Shown: positions 33,628 through 44,499, counted from the first letter of the stretch. The stretch is 64,000 bases of DNA from Trichobilharzia szidati (GCA_944472155.2 OX235279.1:122008110-122072109); one strand, 5' to 3'. Notes: a model not told the origin generated them from the sequence alone. Numbers and translations are program-made.

Positions 33628-34224
33628 TAACACTGTAGTTGTTGCTTTGTTCAAATTCATTAGGGGGAATAAATATATGGAATCCAATTTACGTTCTAAA
33701 CGTTAAAATTCGACTTTTAATACTTAAATAAGTTTCCTCTGCATTTTCATTTTTCAGGTTTTTCTACTACATGATATGTGTATATCTGGTCGATTTTTGT
33801 GATAACTGTTAGTTGCTAGTCCATACTTTTCTCATCTGCTTCTTCTTTATTTCACCAGATTCCTGTTACGGTTACTAGTGATAATTTGTCTGCACTCCAT
33901 TACAAAAACCATCTTGCTGGTAGATAACAAAACTATCAATGACTAGAAGTTATATTTACGTTAAAAAAATATAGGTGAGTAATGAATATTCATTTTACAA
34001 ATTCTTATTAAAGCTGTACGGTTATAATAGTGTTTTAAAAGCTCATGGGAATGCCCATATAGATGAGCCATTAATATCGGTTGCTAAAAAAAGCATTTGA
34101 AATTACAAATCAAGAAGAAGAAACTGGGTAAATTGCAAATCTTGGTTAGTCAGTCTTACGTAATCTTAAAACACTAAGTTATGAGTAGACTTCAGGAACG
34201 ATTATCACTACAACTATAAGCGCA

Positions 34225-34660
34225 TGGAAACATATTATTATTATTATTGTTTCTTTTAATTCCTAGAGGAACATAGGGCTTCAACCGTGCGTCTCCACTG
34301 CGTTCGGTTCTCTGCTAGAGTCCACCTGGCTCCAAGTCTGCCCACACGTTTTCATCTCCTCTTCACATGACCTCCTCCAAGTCACCCTTGCACTGACGAC
34401 CAACTCGCCGCTTCCCTTTCGGGTTCCACTCGAGCAATGGCTTGTCTAGTGATGTCACTTGATGGCTTGTTTCCTCAGAGTATGGCCAGCCAATCCATCT
34501 CCATTTCTTCCTGCCTATTTGTTTCACAATCGGTTCTTGCTGTGTTGGTTCGCTCACCACCAGAGATCTCTGTTGCTGATCTTTTCTGGCGATCTGATCT
34601 TGAGTATTGAGCGGAGAGAACTGTTAATGAAGGTCTGTAGTTTGTTTGAGATGCATGCAT
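34225..34660 (-). mobile_element. RTE-like LINE C-terminus and 3' tail
   Basis: Minus strand, in two frames: SAQYSRSDRQKRSATEIS region giving ...RSILKIRSPEKISNRDLWWR, then QEPIVKQIGRKKWRWIGW, LLEWNPKGKRRVGRQ and RRGDENVWADLEP. The order K-RWIG ... EWNPKGKRRVGRP is the typical C-terminus of RTE-clade reverse transcriptases. The 3' end reads GAAGCCCTATGTTCCTCTAG then an (AAT)n tail at 34237-34248. Truncated and frameshifted. Confidence 0.8.
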
Positions 34661-35214
34661 GGAAACATAAGAGTAAGAGAATCAAAGTGTGTATAATGTA
34701 TAATTCAAAGTTAGAAATTTGAAAAGAAATAAGAAGAAAAAATGAATAGAGGTGGATTACATACCAAATTACTGTATAAATTAAAGAAGTTTTAAGGCTA
34801 CACTGGATAAACAATTTTTTACACACAGTTCAGTTTTCCTTGTGGACACAAGACGTAGCCAAAAACATTTCTAATGACTTAGCCTCACCTTATGTATCAC
34901 TTTGATAGATTTCTGTGTTCGATGCAGAATGATGTTCAAGGACAAGTTGTTCAAGAATTGAGTTAATGGTTCGTCTAGCTTCTACTTTTGACCACCAGAT
35001 TAGATGATCTTATGTACGTCTAGATATATATCCTACGAGAATGGCCAGTCTACTCTTTGAACAGTTTTCTGTCTCCTTTCTGATTTTCAAATATTGTGTT
35101 GATGGATATTTGACTCGTTTCAAGGATTATTAAGGGGTATGAAATCACTTAGATAAACCTGGAGGACATGCGACAAGAGTTTATGAGTAAATACTCATGA
35201 AAACACCAATAAAC

Positions 35215-35400
35215 GGATTCAGTGTTTTGGTTGAGTGGCAGTGTGCTCCCTTCGTAACCTAAAGCTCCTGGACTCTGTCCCAATCAGGCAATGGATATGT
35301 ACTACTGAAAAGGATCAAGCTAGGATAAAAACTTTCTAGTACACCCTGATTTCCGTTGGTTGTCCGACTGATATAAGTTTATGACAAAATCTATTTAAAC
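35215..35400 (+). repeat. SINE C, degenerate
   Basis: Head TTGGTTGAGTGGCAGTGTGC...CTAAAGCTCCTGGACTC, then GTACTACTGAAAAGGATCAAGCTAGGATAAAAACTTTCTAGTAC: the ribozyme outline with stem I GUACU/AGUAC kept but core and GAAA altered. Tail GACTGATATAAGTTTATGAC. Confidence 0.6.
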
Positions 35401-35830
35401 GTCTTATTTTAGGGTTAACTAGATCTTTGAGGTTAAGATTTTATAGTAGTCGACTGATTACAAATGTTAGTTTTACTCATTTTGAACATTTCATAATTGA
35501 TGCCATGAAGAACAGGTAGGCTATAGTTTGTAGTTATATTTAGCAGTGCAGAAGATTTGTAGCTCAGGTGAATCATAGTGATTTAATTGTGTTCTCTGAG
35601 CTGGTTTAATTGTGAAGTGCTCATTGCCCTTCTAGACTACATCTTCAGAGCAGATATCAGTATAAAATGAACTTATTTGAATTTTCCATGAGTAATGATA
35701 TAATTGTATCTCCTGACAACCATTGTGCTGTTTGGATGTTAATTTACATCGCTATTGATCATTTTTATTGATTTGGAATTTGAACCTTCTTCTGATATGA
35801 TTTACTTTTTATTAGTTGGTAAATTTTGCC

Positions 35831-36041
35831 TGCGTTGGTGGCCCAGAAGTAGACTGCTCTCCAACCACACAGGTGTTTCAGGGTTCGATCCCCCGGCCGA
35901 TGTACTTCTCTACCTCACTAAGCCAGTAATAGGACTGGTAAAGAGGAAAGGTTGGGCATGAGTATAGTAACTCCATCCCGAAAAAATAAACATCACTGCT
36001 ACCGAAACGTCAAGCCTCTGGCTTGAAGCAAAAAAAGAAAA
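35831..36041 (+). repeat. SINE B, 3'-shortened
   Basis: Head TGCGTTGGTGGCCCAGAAG, B box GGTTCGATCCCC, body CACTAAGCCAGTAATAGGAC, and CAAGCCTCTGGCTTGAAGC, then an A-run. The usual ATGTTCCACTGGG tail is missing. Confidence 0.8.
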
Positions 36042-37150
36042 TTTTTGTTCTCTATATTGATTTTTGTTAATCTCTGATTTTTCTGAGTAACAGGCTTCGA
36101 TAAATTCTGTGGCATTTTCGCTGTTTTCTCTATTTAGAATTTCTACATCATCGCAATCAAATTTGTGTTCCTAATTTTCGTGCCTTTACACAGCTAATCT
36201 ATGTTCTTGGATTAGGATTCGTAAGGGATACCAACTTTGACCGATGTAATGTTTGTCACAGTTCATACAATTTCTTTTGTAAATGGTTTTAATTTTTTTT
36301 CTCTCTTTTAATGTTGGATGTTTTGGTTTGCACAATATCGATCGTGCTGGCTTGCGCACTATATCTATTTCAAACGGTTTTAATATTCTAGCTGTTGTTT
36401 CAGAGACATTCTTTATTTATGGTGGAATGAGTTTTGTTGTAGTCTTTGATGACGGTTTCTTGTTAGTGTTGTGACTCGATTTTAAACACTTTTTGATGAA
36501 ATTGTGAGGATATCGATTCTTTTTGAAGACGGTTAGTAGGTACTTTTCCTCCATTCTCTTCAATACAGAAGTTCTGCTACAGTGTGTTTGAACTCTTTTA
36601 AACAATGTCTGCACACTGTTGCTTTTGTGAGTAACTGGGTAATTGCTATCATAGTTCATTATTTGGTCTCTGTGCTTTGATTTTATTTACATTTGTGTTT
36701 CTAAATTTTCTGTGTTAGTTTCTTTTTTTTTTTATTACAGCTTGATTCCACACCGTATTTTTTGGTACAGGTATGGGATTTTCAGTATGTGATATCGGTA
36801 GCCCAAATTTTGCAGGCCGACCATAGATATTGGGTGTGAGTAGGCAGGGGATTGAACCCCGGACCATGTACATGGTCGGCGAGAGTCCTAATCGCTGTGC
36901 CACCGACGCACATCTAAGAATGGAATTTTGTTGTCTAATTTTTCTTCTTTCGTGAATTTAATGTCTTCACATATGATGTTTATTAATTTGTGGGTGGATT
37001 TCAATTCATTTCTTTTAGTTATTACAAATGCATCATCAGCATAACGTACCTGTCCAGATTTTTGGTTTAATTATGGCTAGGGAGAGCTATTAGTTCTAAT
37101 CTCTGCATAATGGCTTCAGCAATTAATCGTGATAAGGACGATACCATTGT
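36010..37150 (-). pseudogene. PLE reverse transcriptase-endonuclease, SINE-interrupted
   Basis: Minus strand from 37150: LIAEAIMQRLELIALP, then RYADDAFVITKRNELKSTHK (catalytic YADD), KFTKEEKLDNKIPFL (motif D/E region), interrupted at 36911-36722 by a SINE A; then the linker ORF 36659-36417 (PVTHKSNSVQTLFKRVQTHC, EEKYLLTVFKKNRYPHNFIK), and the endonuclease YMNCDKHYIGQSWYPLRILI, EHRLAV, EFIEACYSEKSEINKNQYRE near 36010-36275. Frameshifts and stops throughout. It is a different PLE lineage from the 33/38 kb copies. Confidence 0.8.
36722..36911 (-). repeat. SINE A inserted in a PLE
   Basis: Minus copy: head GTGCGTCGGTGGCACAGCG, body ATCTATGGTCGGCCTGC, tail ending GTGTGGAATCAAGCTGTAAT with A-run. 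It separates codons for the KIPFLD motif from the linker of the surrounding PLE. Confidence 0.85.
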
Positions 37151-37929
37151 TATTCATTTTATCAATTCGTATATTTGAGTCACTCATGACGTTATAACAA
37201 TAATATAATGTCATGCTAACTTATTATGGAGACTAAATTGTCATTTATAACCACTTATTCAACTTCAAGTATAACTTTTATTTCTATTGTTTCTAGCTTG
37301 CAAAACGTGTAATATAGAATTTTACATTATGGAAATTCACTCACTTAATAGACGAGGATATTTACTAATGCATTAGACCAACTAGTTCCATAGTATCTAG
37401 AAGACACCCAACTAGTCTATCCCTTTGTCCATTTCTGGACAAGTCCGGGTCCTCTGTTCATTCGATTGCAAGATGACTTTTTTATTTCTTTGCGTTTCCA
37501 GTGAGATAGAGGTCTTCAACCTTTGAGATCTGATGTTTCAGTAGGAGTGATGTTATTCCTTTTTGGTGTTGCTTGCCTCACCACAACCTTCCCAACTACA
37601 GGCTAAGTGAAGAATAGGAGATCGAACTATGGACGAAGTGATTGGATGGCGAAGATTCCATCGCTAAACCATCGACGCAAGATGACAAGCAACATTCCTA
37701 GAGTTCATAGAAAAAATAAGTCTGTAGACACTCTGTGATGTGTTAGATTTGTCGACTGCATCAAAGAATTGAATGTTTTTGACATTCCCATGACATTGCT
37801 TGACACTGAATTACAAATGTCCCACTCACAGAAAGGATTTGTTTTCTGTTCAGATACACAGAAGATAACAAGTTGGACATTGGAATACTGAGAACTCACA
37901 GTTGAAGGAATTACTATTTGAATATACTC

Positions 37930-38215
37930 TAAACTTTCAAACTTACAAATTGCAAGGTGTTATAGCCAAGGGATCACTCCTAGCCGAATTATACCTGCAG
38001 ACGTTTTTACGGCAGTTCCAGAAAATGACCCAATGAAATCAATTATCGACGGTCTTCACCTTTAAAAAGGATATGCTGATGACAGTTTTACTATCTGTGA
38101 TGATGAATTTGATTCAAATCATCTTCTACATATTTTCAGTAGCCTTCAACCATTCGACGAATCCATCCTTGGAATAGAAAACTGACGCAAAATCTCCTTT
38201 TTTTAAATATTATTG
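37930..38215 (+). pseudogene. PLE reverse transcriptase remnant
   Basis: Broken frames give QGVIAKGSLLAELYLQTFLR (the SPL.AELF motif) and KRYADDSFTICDDEFDSNHL (YADD), LHIFSSLQPFDESILGIEN. This is the palm region of a PLE reverse transcriptase. The part between it and the endonuclease at 38732 is missing and replaced by an inverted 3' UTR copy. Confidence 0.7.
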
Positions 38216-38731
38216 ACAAAGAAGACTGATGAGATATTGATTGGACCAATTTACAGAGTCAAAATGGGATGGTCAGCAAACAGGCCTTCCTGCTGGGCAC
38301 TCTTAAGTAAAAATAATTTATACAACTGGTTCCCTTGATAAATTTCGATAAAGAAAGGAAGACAAAATTTGCAGTATAAAATGATATCATTCTATTTCAC
38401 AGGTTCTCATCAGCTGCAGACTACCTGAAATTACAATGGTTATGTAAATGATAATAACATACTTTAATGTTTGAGTAGTAGTAGAGAAGAGATAAATTTG
38501 ACGCATCTAAAAAAGAATGAAAGCGTTACAATTTTTAGTTCAAGTTATCATCATCAATTTATACACTTTCAGAGTTGAAAAGAGGGGGGAGGGGGTAAGA
38601 CAGAAAACAGAAAAATTGATTAACAGAAACAGTGTTAGCTTGTAGGTTCACATGGCAACTCCAAAAAACAAAGGCGGTTACAGTTTATGAGATTAAGATT
38701 TGTTCAGTGAGTTGAGGTCACCACTCCTTCC

Positions 38732-39091
38732 ATGATCCACTCAAAACTGGATAAATACCCTGCTGATGTCACCTCCAACTGCGTTTATGAATTTACGTGC
38801 ACTTGCGGGAGCAAGTACATTGGAAGGACAGAAAGAAGGGCTTCTATCCGGTTTTCTGAACATATTCCAAGAAACCTATGCCTGAAAGGAAGCAAATATT
38901 CTCAGAGTGCAATTACCAGACATATTGTTGATACCGGACATCTCGTAGAGATTTCTAAGTCCTTCAAAATATTAAATAGACAAAGGACAGCAAATTTACT
39001 ACGATTTGCCGAAGCGATCGCAATCAAACGATTTAAACCAGACTTATGCATACAGAAAGAGAGTGTGATTAACCTCTCACTCCCTTGGTAA
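38732..39091 (+). CDS. PLE GIY-YIG endonuclease domain, open
   Basis: 119 codons without a stop. Residues 17-30 CVYEFTCTCGSKYI supply the GIY-YIG-like first strand, then GRTERRASIRFSEHIP with the catalytic-type Arg, then ITRHIVDTGH, SFKILNRQRTANLLRFAEAI and the end KPDLCIQKESVINLSLPW. It is a stand-alone remnant of a longer RT-endonuclease protein. The start codon is probably not a real initiation site. Being stop-free, it is the youngest-looking PLE piece of this lineage. A hammerhead-like motif lies in its 3' UTR at 39430-39476. Confidence 0.85.
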   Translation: MIHSKLDKYPADVTSNCVYEFTCTCGSKYIGRTERRASIRFSEHIPRNLCLKGSKYSQSAITRHIVDTGHLVEISKSFKILNRQRTANLLRFAEAIAIKRFKPDLCIQKESVINLSLPW

Positions 39092-39429
39092 CTGAATTTT
39101 GATTTTGATTAGTCATCTAATTCAGTGATCTCAACTCACTGAGCAAATCTCAATCTTATAAACTGTAAATGCTTTTGTTTTTTGGAGTTGCCATGTGAAC
39201 CTACAAGCTAACACTGTTTCTGTTAATCAATTTTTCTGTTTTCTGTCTTACCCCCTCCCCCCCTCTTTTCAACTCTGAAAGTGTATAAATTGATGATGAT
39301 AACTTGAACTAAAAATTGTAACGCTTTCATTCTTTTTTAGATGCGTCAAATTTATCTCTTCTCTACTACTACTCAAACATTAAAGTATGTTATTATCATT
39401 TACATAACCATTGTAATTTCAGGTAGTCT

Positions 39430-39476
39430 GCAGCTGATGAGAACCTGTGAAATAGAATGATATCATTTTATACTGC
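39430..39476 (+). ncRNA. Hammerhead-like motif in PLE 3' UTR
   Basis: Stem I GCAG (39430-39433)/CUGC (39473-39476); core CUGAUGA at 39434-39440; GAAA at 39449-39452; stem III of eight pairs AUAGAAUG/CAUUUUAU; A precedes the cleavage point. Stem II (GAACCUGU) has at most one G-U pair. An inverted copy lies in the left arm near 38375-38420. Confidence 0.55.
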
Positions 39477-39794
39477 AAATTTCGTCTTCCTTTCTTTATC
39501 GAAAAATAATTTATATTTTGGCGATCAGGTAAGATGCATTTAAGGCTAGTGTCTGCTGCACAGCGAGGCCTGCTATCTGAAGAAAGCCATAGTTGAAAAT
39601 GGGTATATTCCACGGTTCACAGCTAAAAACATAAATCCCAAATCAGGCAGAGATCTCCGCCTACGTAGACATAGACTTTGGATAGGATTGACCGGCTAAC
39701 ACATTTACGAAAAGGGATATCGACCTCTCTTATGAGGATTTTCTTTACATCAACACTGAGGTTAGCATTCTCCTGTCTGCCATTACTCTCTAAC

Positions 39795-40035
39795 ACTGAA
39801 AAATAAACTCCTGCATCTAATCGATTTCATGTGCGTTTACCGATTCATCTACTCAGAAGAAACAATGTATGTGGGTTGTGTGGTGAGTGTTATCAAATCA
39901 AGTTTATGGAACACTGTCAAACCTAGTTGCAGAACCAAAACAGGGGATCACTCAGAAGTGCAATGATTAAGCATATTCTTAACAGTGATCACTTACCCAG
40001 TCGGACAAAAATGATAAAAAAACTGGTGAATAATG
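39795..40035 (+). pseudogene. PLE endonuclease remnant
   Basis: IDFMCVYRFIYSEETMYVGC in one frame, RSAMIKHILNSDHLPSRTK in another. The CVYxF...YVG and H-x-L-x-S-x-H order matches the endonuclease. Short, shifted. Confidence 0.55.
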
Positions 40036-40417
40036 GGCAAATAATGACCACGTCACATCCTATGGAAAAATGGGCTGTATGACATAATTTTTCATATTTT
40101 GAACGTTAATTAACTAATATTTTACTAGTACTTAACCTCTTCTTTCCCATTTTAAACATTATTTAGGCAATATTTACCTATCTGATTATTATTGAACCAT
40201 TCTTCGCCCGTTTTTGTCCTACTGGTCAGTCTCAAAGAACATAGCAGTCTGAGTAATTTATAGTGAAAAATCTCCCGAAAAATGGTAAGCATCCTCATTC
40301 TTTTTGTTGCTGAGGAGCTAGTTATTCTTATGCAGAAACCTGTACTTTGCCCAAAAAAGGAACTGATGCAACCACATCTTCTGTCTTGATCTTCATTTCA
40401 GCTTTCATCATTTTCAG

Positions 40418-40469
40418 ATAGGGAATAAAAAGACAGTTTCTTCGCAGCAACTGTCTTTTTATTCCCTAT
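40418..40469. repeat. Perfect 21-bp inverted repeat (hairpin)
   Basis: Left arm ATAGGGAATAAAAAGACAGTT pairs without mismatch to 40449-40469 across a 10-base loop TCTTCGCAGC. Confidence 0.95.
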
Positions 40470-40530
40470 GATCAAATATGTATATTCCGTCATTTTCAGA
40501 TAGTGGAAAATACCCATATGGACATTAGAA

Positions 40531-41334
40531 AGAATAGAACATGAAGTTCAGCAAAGATATCTTTTCGGTGACTTCATGTCCATAAGCTGTACAATCGCAT
40601 TTAAATACATAGTTTTACATAGATACAATTCTCATTTGGTTCTACATAATTACGAAGGTGTATAAAAGGTGATAATTGTTTTCAGCTAGATATAGTTTAC
40701 GCGAGGTTTCTACAGTACAGAGAAGTTGGAAACATACTGCTTTTGGTAGGTTTCACCCCATTTTTTCACTTATAAGAACAGTTATTTTAAGTTTGTTTCC
40801 ATGGTTTTCTTGCTCACATTTATAATTCGTTTAGGATAACTATTTTACAATTATATCTTAATCCTGTGTAATTTTTGTTTCTAAGGCTCTTGTAATCGAT
40901 ATTCACACCTCCTAACTCCCAACTCAAGTTGGACATTATTATTTCGATTTTGTTTCCATGCTCATTTTCTATATGTCAGTAATTCGTTCTAACCTTGAGT
41001 AATTTTTGTTTCCAAGGCTCTTGTAATCGATATTCGCACCTCCTAACTCCCAACTCAAGTTGAGAATAATTATTTCAGTTTTGTTACCATGCTCACTTTC
41101 TATACACCAGTAATTCGTCCAAACCCTGTCTAATTTTGTTTCCAAGCCTCTCGTAAACCATATCTAGTTGAAAATAATTGTCACCTTTTATTCACCTTCG
41201 TAATTATGTAGAACCAAATGAGAATTGTATCTATGTAAAACTATGTATTTAAATGCGATTGTACAGCTAATGGAAATGGAATCGCCGAAAGATATCTTTG
41301 CTGAACTTCGTGTTCTCTTCTTTCATCATTTTGT
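40531..41334. repeat. Foldback element with 131-bp internal tandem repeats
   Basis: Arms 40531-40710 and 41148-41334 are inverted copies (CACCTTCGTAATTATGTAGA, TTAAATGCGATTGTACAGCT). The centre holds about three units with a 131-bp period, starting at 40868 (GTAATTTTTGTTTCTAAGGC), 40999 and about 41130. The outer ends carry GCCGAAAGATATCTTTGCTG, also seen degenerately at 4850, 20480 and 51380. Confidence 0.85.
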
Positions 41335-41339
41335 TTTCA

Positions 41340-42240
41340 ATATTTGCTTATTATGAATGGTAATCTTTCCTAATTATTAACTCCATTTTTTTCTGTCTTA
41401 TTACGTGATGTCTATTCATCCTTCCTTCCATGCTTTTGTTGATTACATCTCATTCTCCAAATGGTTCTTCGCTAATACGCAACCATTGATGTAATCTCAC
41501 TAATCTCCATATGTTTTATATTATATTCTGTTTAGTGTTCACTAGTCACATGTATTCTTTTTTGATTTAGTTAAATTAATGATGAGAATGATAATCTGAT
41601 GAAGCCTTTTTTTGGTACCATGATTAACGGACTATTTCGTTCACTGAATTATAAGTGTTTACCAAAAAATTTATATAAATGCAATTGTAAATCAACTTAG
41701 TGAAAGCATATTCTTCTCTTTTCTTTTAAATGTCCCCGTGTGTGTATCCTTCATACATTTTAAACTCAGCTTTATTACACCTGACCTGTGTCTACGCAAA
41801 TACGTTTTGGTTCTCCTTTGTGTTGCGTTTTCCATAAATCTTATGAGTAAGGAAGTTAGACCTTTTGGTTTTTATTTTCTCTTTTAACATGCCTTTGAAC
41901 ATACATTAAAACTTGTTTTACAAGTTTTAACTCCGTTTTAATGCAGGCATATCAGTGGCTAACTCCCTGAACTTGTCTTTTTTATTAAGCTAATCTGACA
42001 AGGGAAATAGCAAAGATGAACAATATGTTGTTAAAACTGTGAAAATCAATACACAGTGTTAAGCGTCTTTGGAAAGTTGGTTATTAATGTGCTGCATAAA
42101 GTCAGTCAACTACGGCAATGAATATACACTGTACAGAGTGCATAGTAGATTCATTATTCAAAGATTTGGTGTTCGCTTTACAAGAGTGCATTATAAACTG
42201 TACTTGCACTTGTAGTATTTTAAATAATGAAATATCAGTA
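41340..42240. other. No gene recognised
   Basis: AT-rich, without recognisable ORFs or repeat families. Confidence 0.5.
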
Positions 42241-42252
42241 TTTGACAGAGCG

Positions 42253-42550
42253 TGGTGAGAGCTGGCTGCTAGCCAAAGTTGGTAGACAGTAATTGACATC
42301 AGTGTTTGTCCCCAATATTGATGGTGAGGAAATGAGAACAAAGGCTTTGCGTAGGCGGATACAATTAGCATATGGATGATCTGACACAGCCACAACGAGA
42401 TGCAAGGTTAACTTTCAGTGAGAAACAAGCAATCAAAAAACTGCATTTTCTACTAACAGTAATCTACAATTATGTACAATAAAATCTATAAATATGCGTT
42501 GATTTTCCTTAATAAAGGATCTGTTGCCTGGCCTTTGTCTTCTGTTGTTA

Positions 42551-42552
<2 letters not shown>
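42253..42552 (+). mobile_element. LTR, family 2, plus orientation
   Basis: TGGTGAGAGCTGG start, TATAAATATGCG box, TTAATAAAGGATC signal, GTTGTTACA end. Followed by an (ACT)n tract (42553-42610) and not by a leader. It faces the inverted LTR at 42904. Confidence 0.8.
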
Positions 42553-42610
<58 letters not shown>

Positions 42611-42612
42611 CG
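42553..42612 (+). repeat. (CTA)n microsatellite
   Basis: CACCACCACTACTAC... continues for about 58 bases directly at the LTR end. The poly-Leu ORF over it is an artefact. Confidence 0.95.
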
Positions 42613-42903
42613 ATGGTTTGTGTCTGGGTAACCCCATCTCAACGTGACCATATTGGGTCCTTCCCACTTTGAAAACTGTTTGCCTGACCCTGTCGCACGT
42701 TTGTAGGTATTTCGCCTCACACTGTCATATGATGCTTTCTCCCGACCTCCTAGCAGCGTCCTAAGTATCAGCCTCATCGCTGACAGATCTTGAACGCCAT
42801 TCAACTGCGAAGAAGCCTCGAAGTCCTGCCCGAAGATCCATATGTCTCCATCTAAAACTGCAGGGCATAGGCTTTCCATTTGTCGGTAGGCAGCGACACC
42901 AAA
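42613..42903 (-). pseudogene. Internal region of LTR family 2, gag-like?
   Basis: Minus frame after the LTR end: TTTGGTGTCGCTGCC, then codons reading MESLCPAVLDGDIWIFGQDF, SQLNGVQDLSAMRLILRTLL, GGREKASYDSVRR, to a stop. The pattern 'AMRLILRTLLG...YDSVR' recalls a gag start but I do not recognise a domain. GC-richer than its surroundings. It ends at the microsatellite. Confidence 0.45.
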
Positions 42904-43205
42904 TGTAACAACAGAAGACAAAGGCCAGGCAACAGATCCTTTATTAAGGAAAATCAACGCATATTTATAGATTTTATTGTACATAATTGTAGATTACTGT
43001 TAGTAGAAAATGCAGTTTTTTGATTGCTTGTTTCTCACTGAAAGTTAACCTTGCATCTCGTTGTGGCTGTGTCAGATCATCCATATGCTAATTGTATCCG
43101 CCTACGCAAAGCCTTTGTTCTCATTTCCTCACCATCAATATTGGGGACAAACACTGATGTCAATTACTGTCTACCAACTTTGGCTAGCAGCCAGCTCTCA
43201 CTACA
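42904..43205 (-). mobile_element. LTR, family 2, minus orientation
   Basis: Near-identical inverted copy of 42253-42552. On the minus strand it is the 5' LTR of the internal piece 42613-42903. No target duplication was seen at the outer ends. Confidence 0.8.
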
Positions 43206-43209
43206 AGAG

Positions 43210-44250
43210 TATTGATAATGAATTTATTTATCATGAATCCTTTATAGTTCTGTATCACTGCAGTGTATAATGTGACCTATGAGATCACGACAACAGTATT
43301 TTTCGTTAGGTTAAATATGAACATATTCAGTTCAGTTTTCCTTATAGCTTATTGGTTACTCTTAGTTAGAATTCAGTAAATTTATTTCATCTGAGTTAAC
43401 TTATCTACTTAAACTCTCTGCGCCAAGTTGACATGTATTAATCTAACTGGTATCTTCAGTACAGTGTATGTTGTAGATGAGAGAGTGAGTTAACTTCATT
43501 ATGAAAAAAACAACAACTTCAAAATACACCACAAAATAATATTCGGTGCCATTTGATTGGGTATGATATATTACTCGACACTTGTGACAAGTGAAACGTA
43601 ATTTATTGCTAATTTGAGGTTTTTCACGAGTTCACCACTCGGAGATGTAATCAATTGCAGTCATGAGAAACTCTAGAATTCTTGGCTTCATAGTTTACTT
43701 TTGTATCACTTAGGCTATTTCTCCTCATTTGCATTATTTTGGAACTTTGCACTCGAATAAAAATTCCACTAGGCGTTTTACTTAACTGGTAACAAAATTC
43801 ACTACGGTTTCTTTAATTATCAAGATTGAGTTGGTGGCATTTATTGGTAGGGCATCTTCCCCTCCAAATATAAACCGTCCGTATTCCTTTGTTCATTTAA
43901 CTGTAAACTATAAGGTAACAGTCGACAAACATAACTTCCACCATAATATTACAAGGCATGTCAGAAAGCTATTGAAAATAATGACCAAACCTTATCGGTA
44001 TCCATGGTCTGCATTAAAAAAACATCGGATTAGTGTTGTTTGTTGCTTGAATTAAGGGCCAACATATACCTGACATAATACTGGTTTACTAGTTGACTGG
44101 AAAACTGCTGAACAGATTCTTGGGTACATACGATAGGGATACTTCAATTTCATGATTCTTAGTCCTTTTCAGACTAACATGTAGCTAGTGTTTAGGAGAG
44201 CAATACAAACATGACTATGATTCCGCGAAAATGATCCTTACGATTATTAT
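43210..44250. other. No gene recognised
   Basis: The ORF 43831-44055 (74 aa) shows no known motif and sits in AT-rich DNA; left unassigned. Confidence 0.4.
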
Positions 44251-44252
44251 AT

Positions 44253-44485
44253 TTTAATTGCTTCACGTTCCCAGTGGAACATAGAGCTCCAAGCTAGACG
44301 CTTGAAGTTTCTGTAGCAGTGGTGTTTTATTTTTACGGGATGGGGTTGCTAGCCTCATGCCCAATCTTCTCACTTTACCAAACCTATTACTGGCTTAGTG
44401 AGGTAAATGAGTGCATCGGACGGGGATCGGACCCCGAACCACCTGCATAGTCGGCGAGAATTCTACCTCTGTGCCACCGACGCAC
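44253..44485 (-). repeat. SINE B, minus copy
   Basis: Complement: head GTGCGTCGGTGGCACAGAGG, B box GGTCCGATCCCCG, body CACTAAGCCAGTAATAGG, tail CTATGTTCCACTGGGAACGTG. Directly abuts a minus-strand SINE D head. Confidence 0.88.
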
Positions 44486-44499
44486 AAGAACCTGTGGGA

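Larger units (their letters stand above)
38341..39507. repeat. Inverted repeat of about 375 bp flanking a PLE endonuclease
   Basis: Arms 38341-38718 and 39127-39507 are near-perfect inverted copies, including GTTGCCATGTGAACCTACAA, the GGGGGGAGGGGGT run and TCATCATCAATTTATACAC. The right arm is the 3' UTR of the endonuclease ORF. The left arm is the same UTR in reverse. PLEs are known to insert as partial inverted or tandem copies. Confidence 0.92.

Noticed and set aside
39418..39613. 64-codon minus ORF
   Set aside because: Antisense of the PLE 3' UTR arm.
42472..42672. Plus ORF with a poly-Leu run
   Set aside because: Runs from LTR sequence across the (CTA)n tract; no gene signal.
43831..44055. 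74-codon ORF as a host exon
   Set aside because: No known motif, no clear splice sites, and codon content like surrounding AT-rich DNA.
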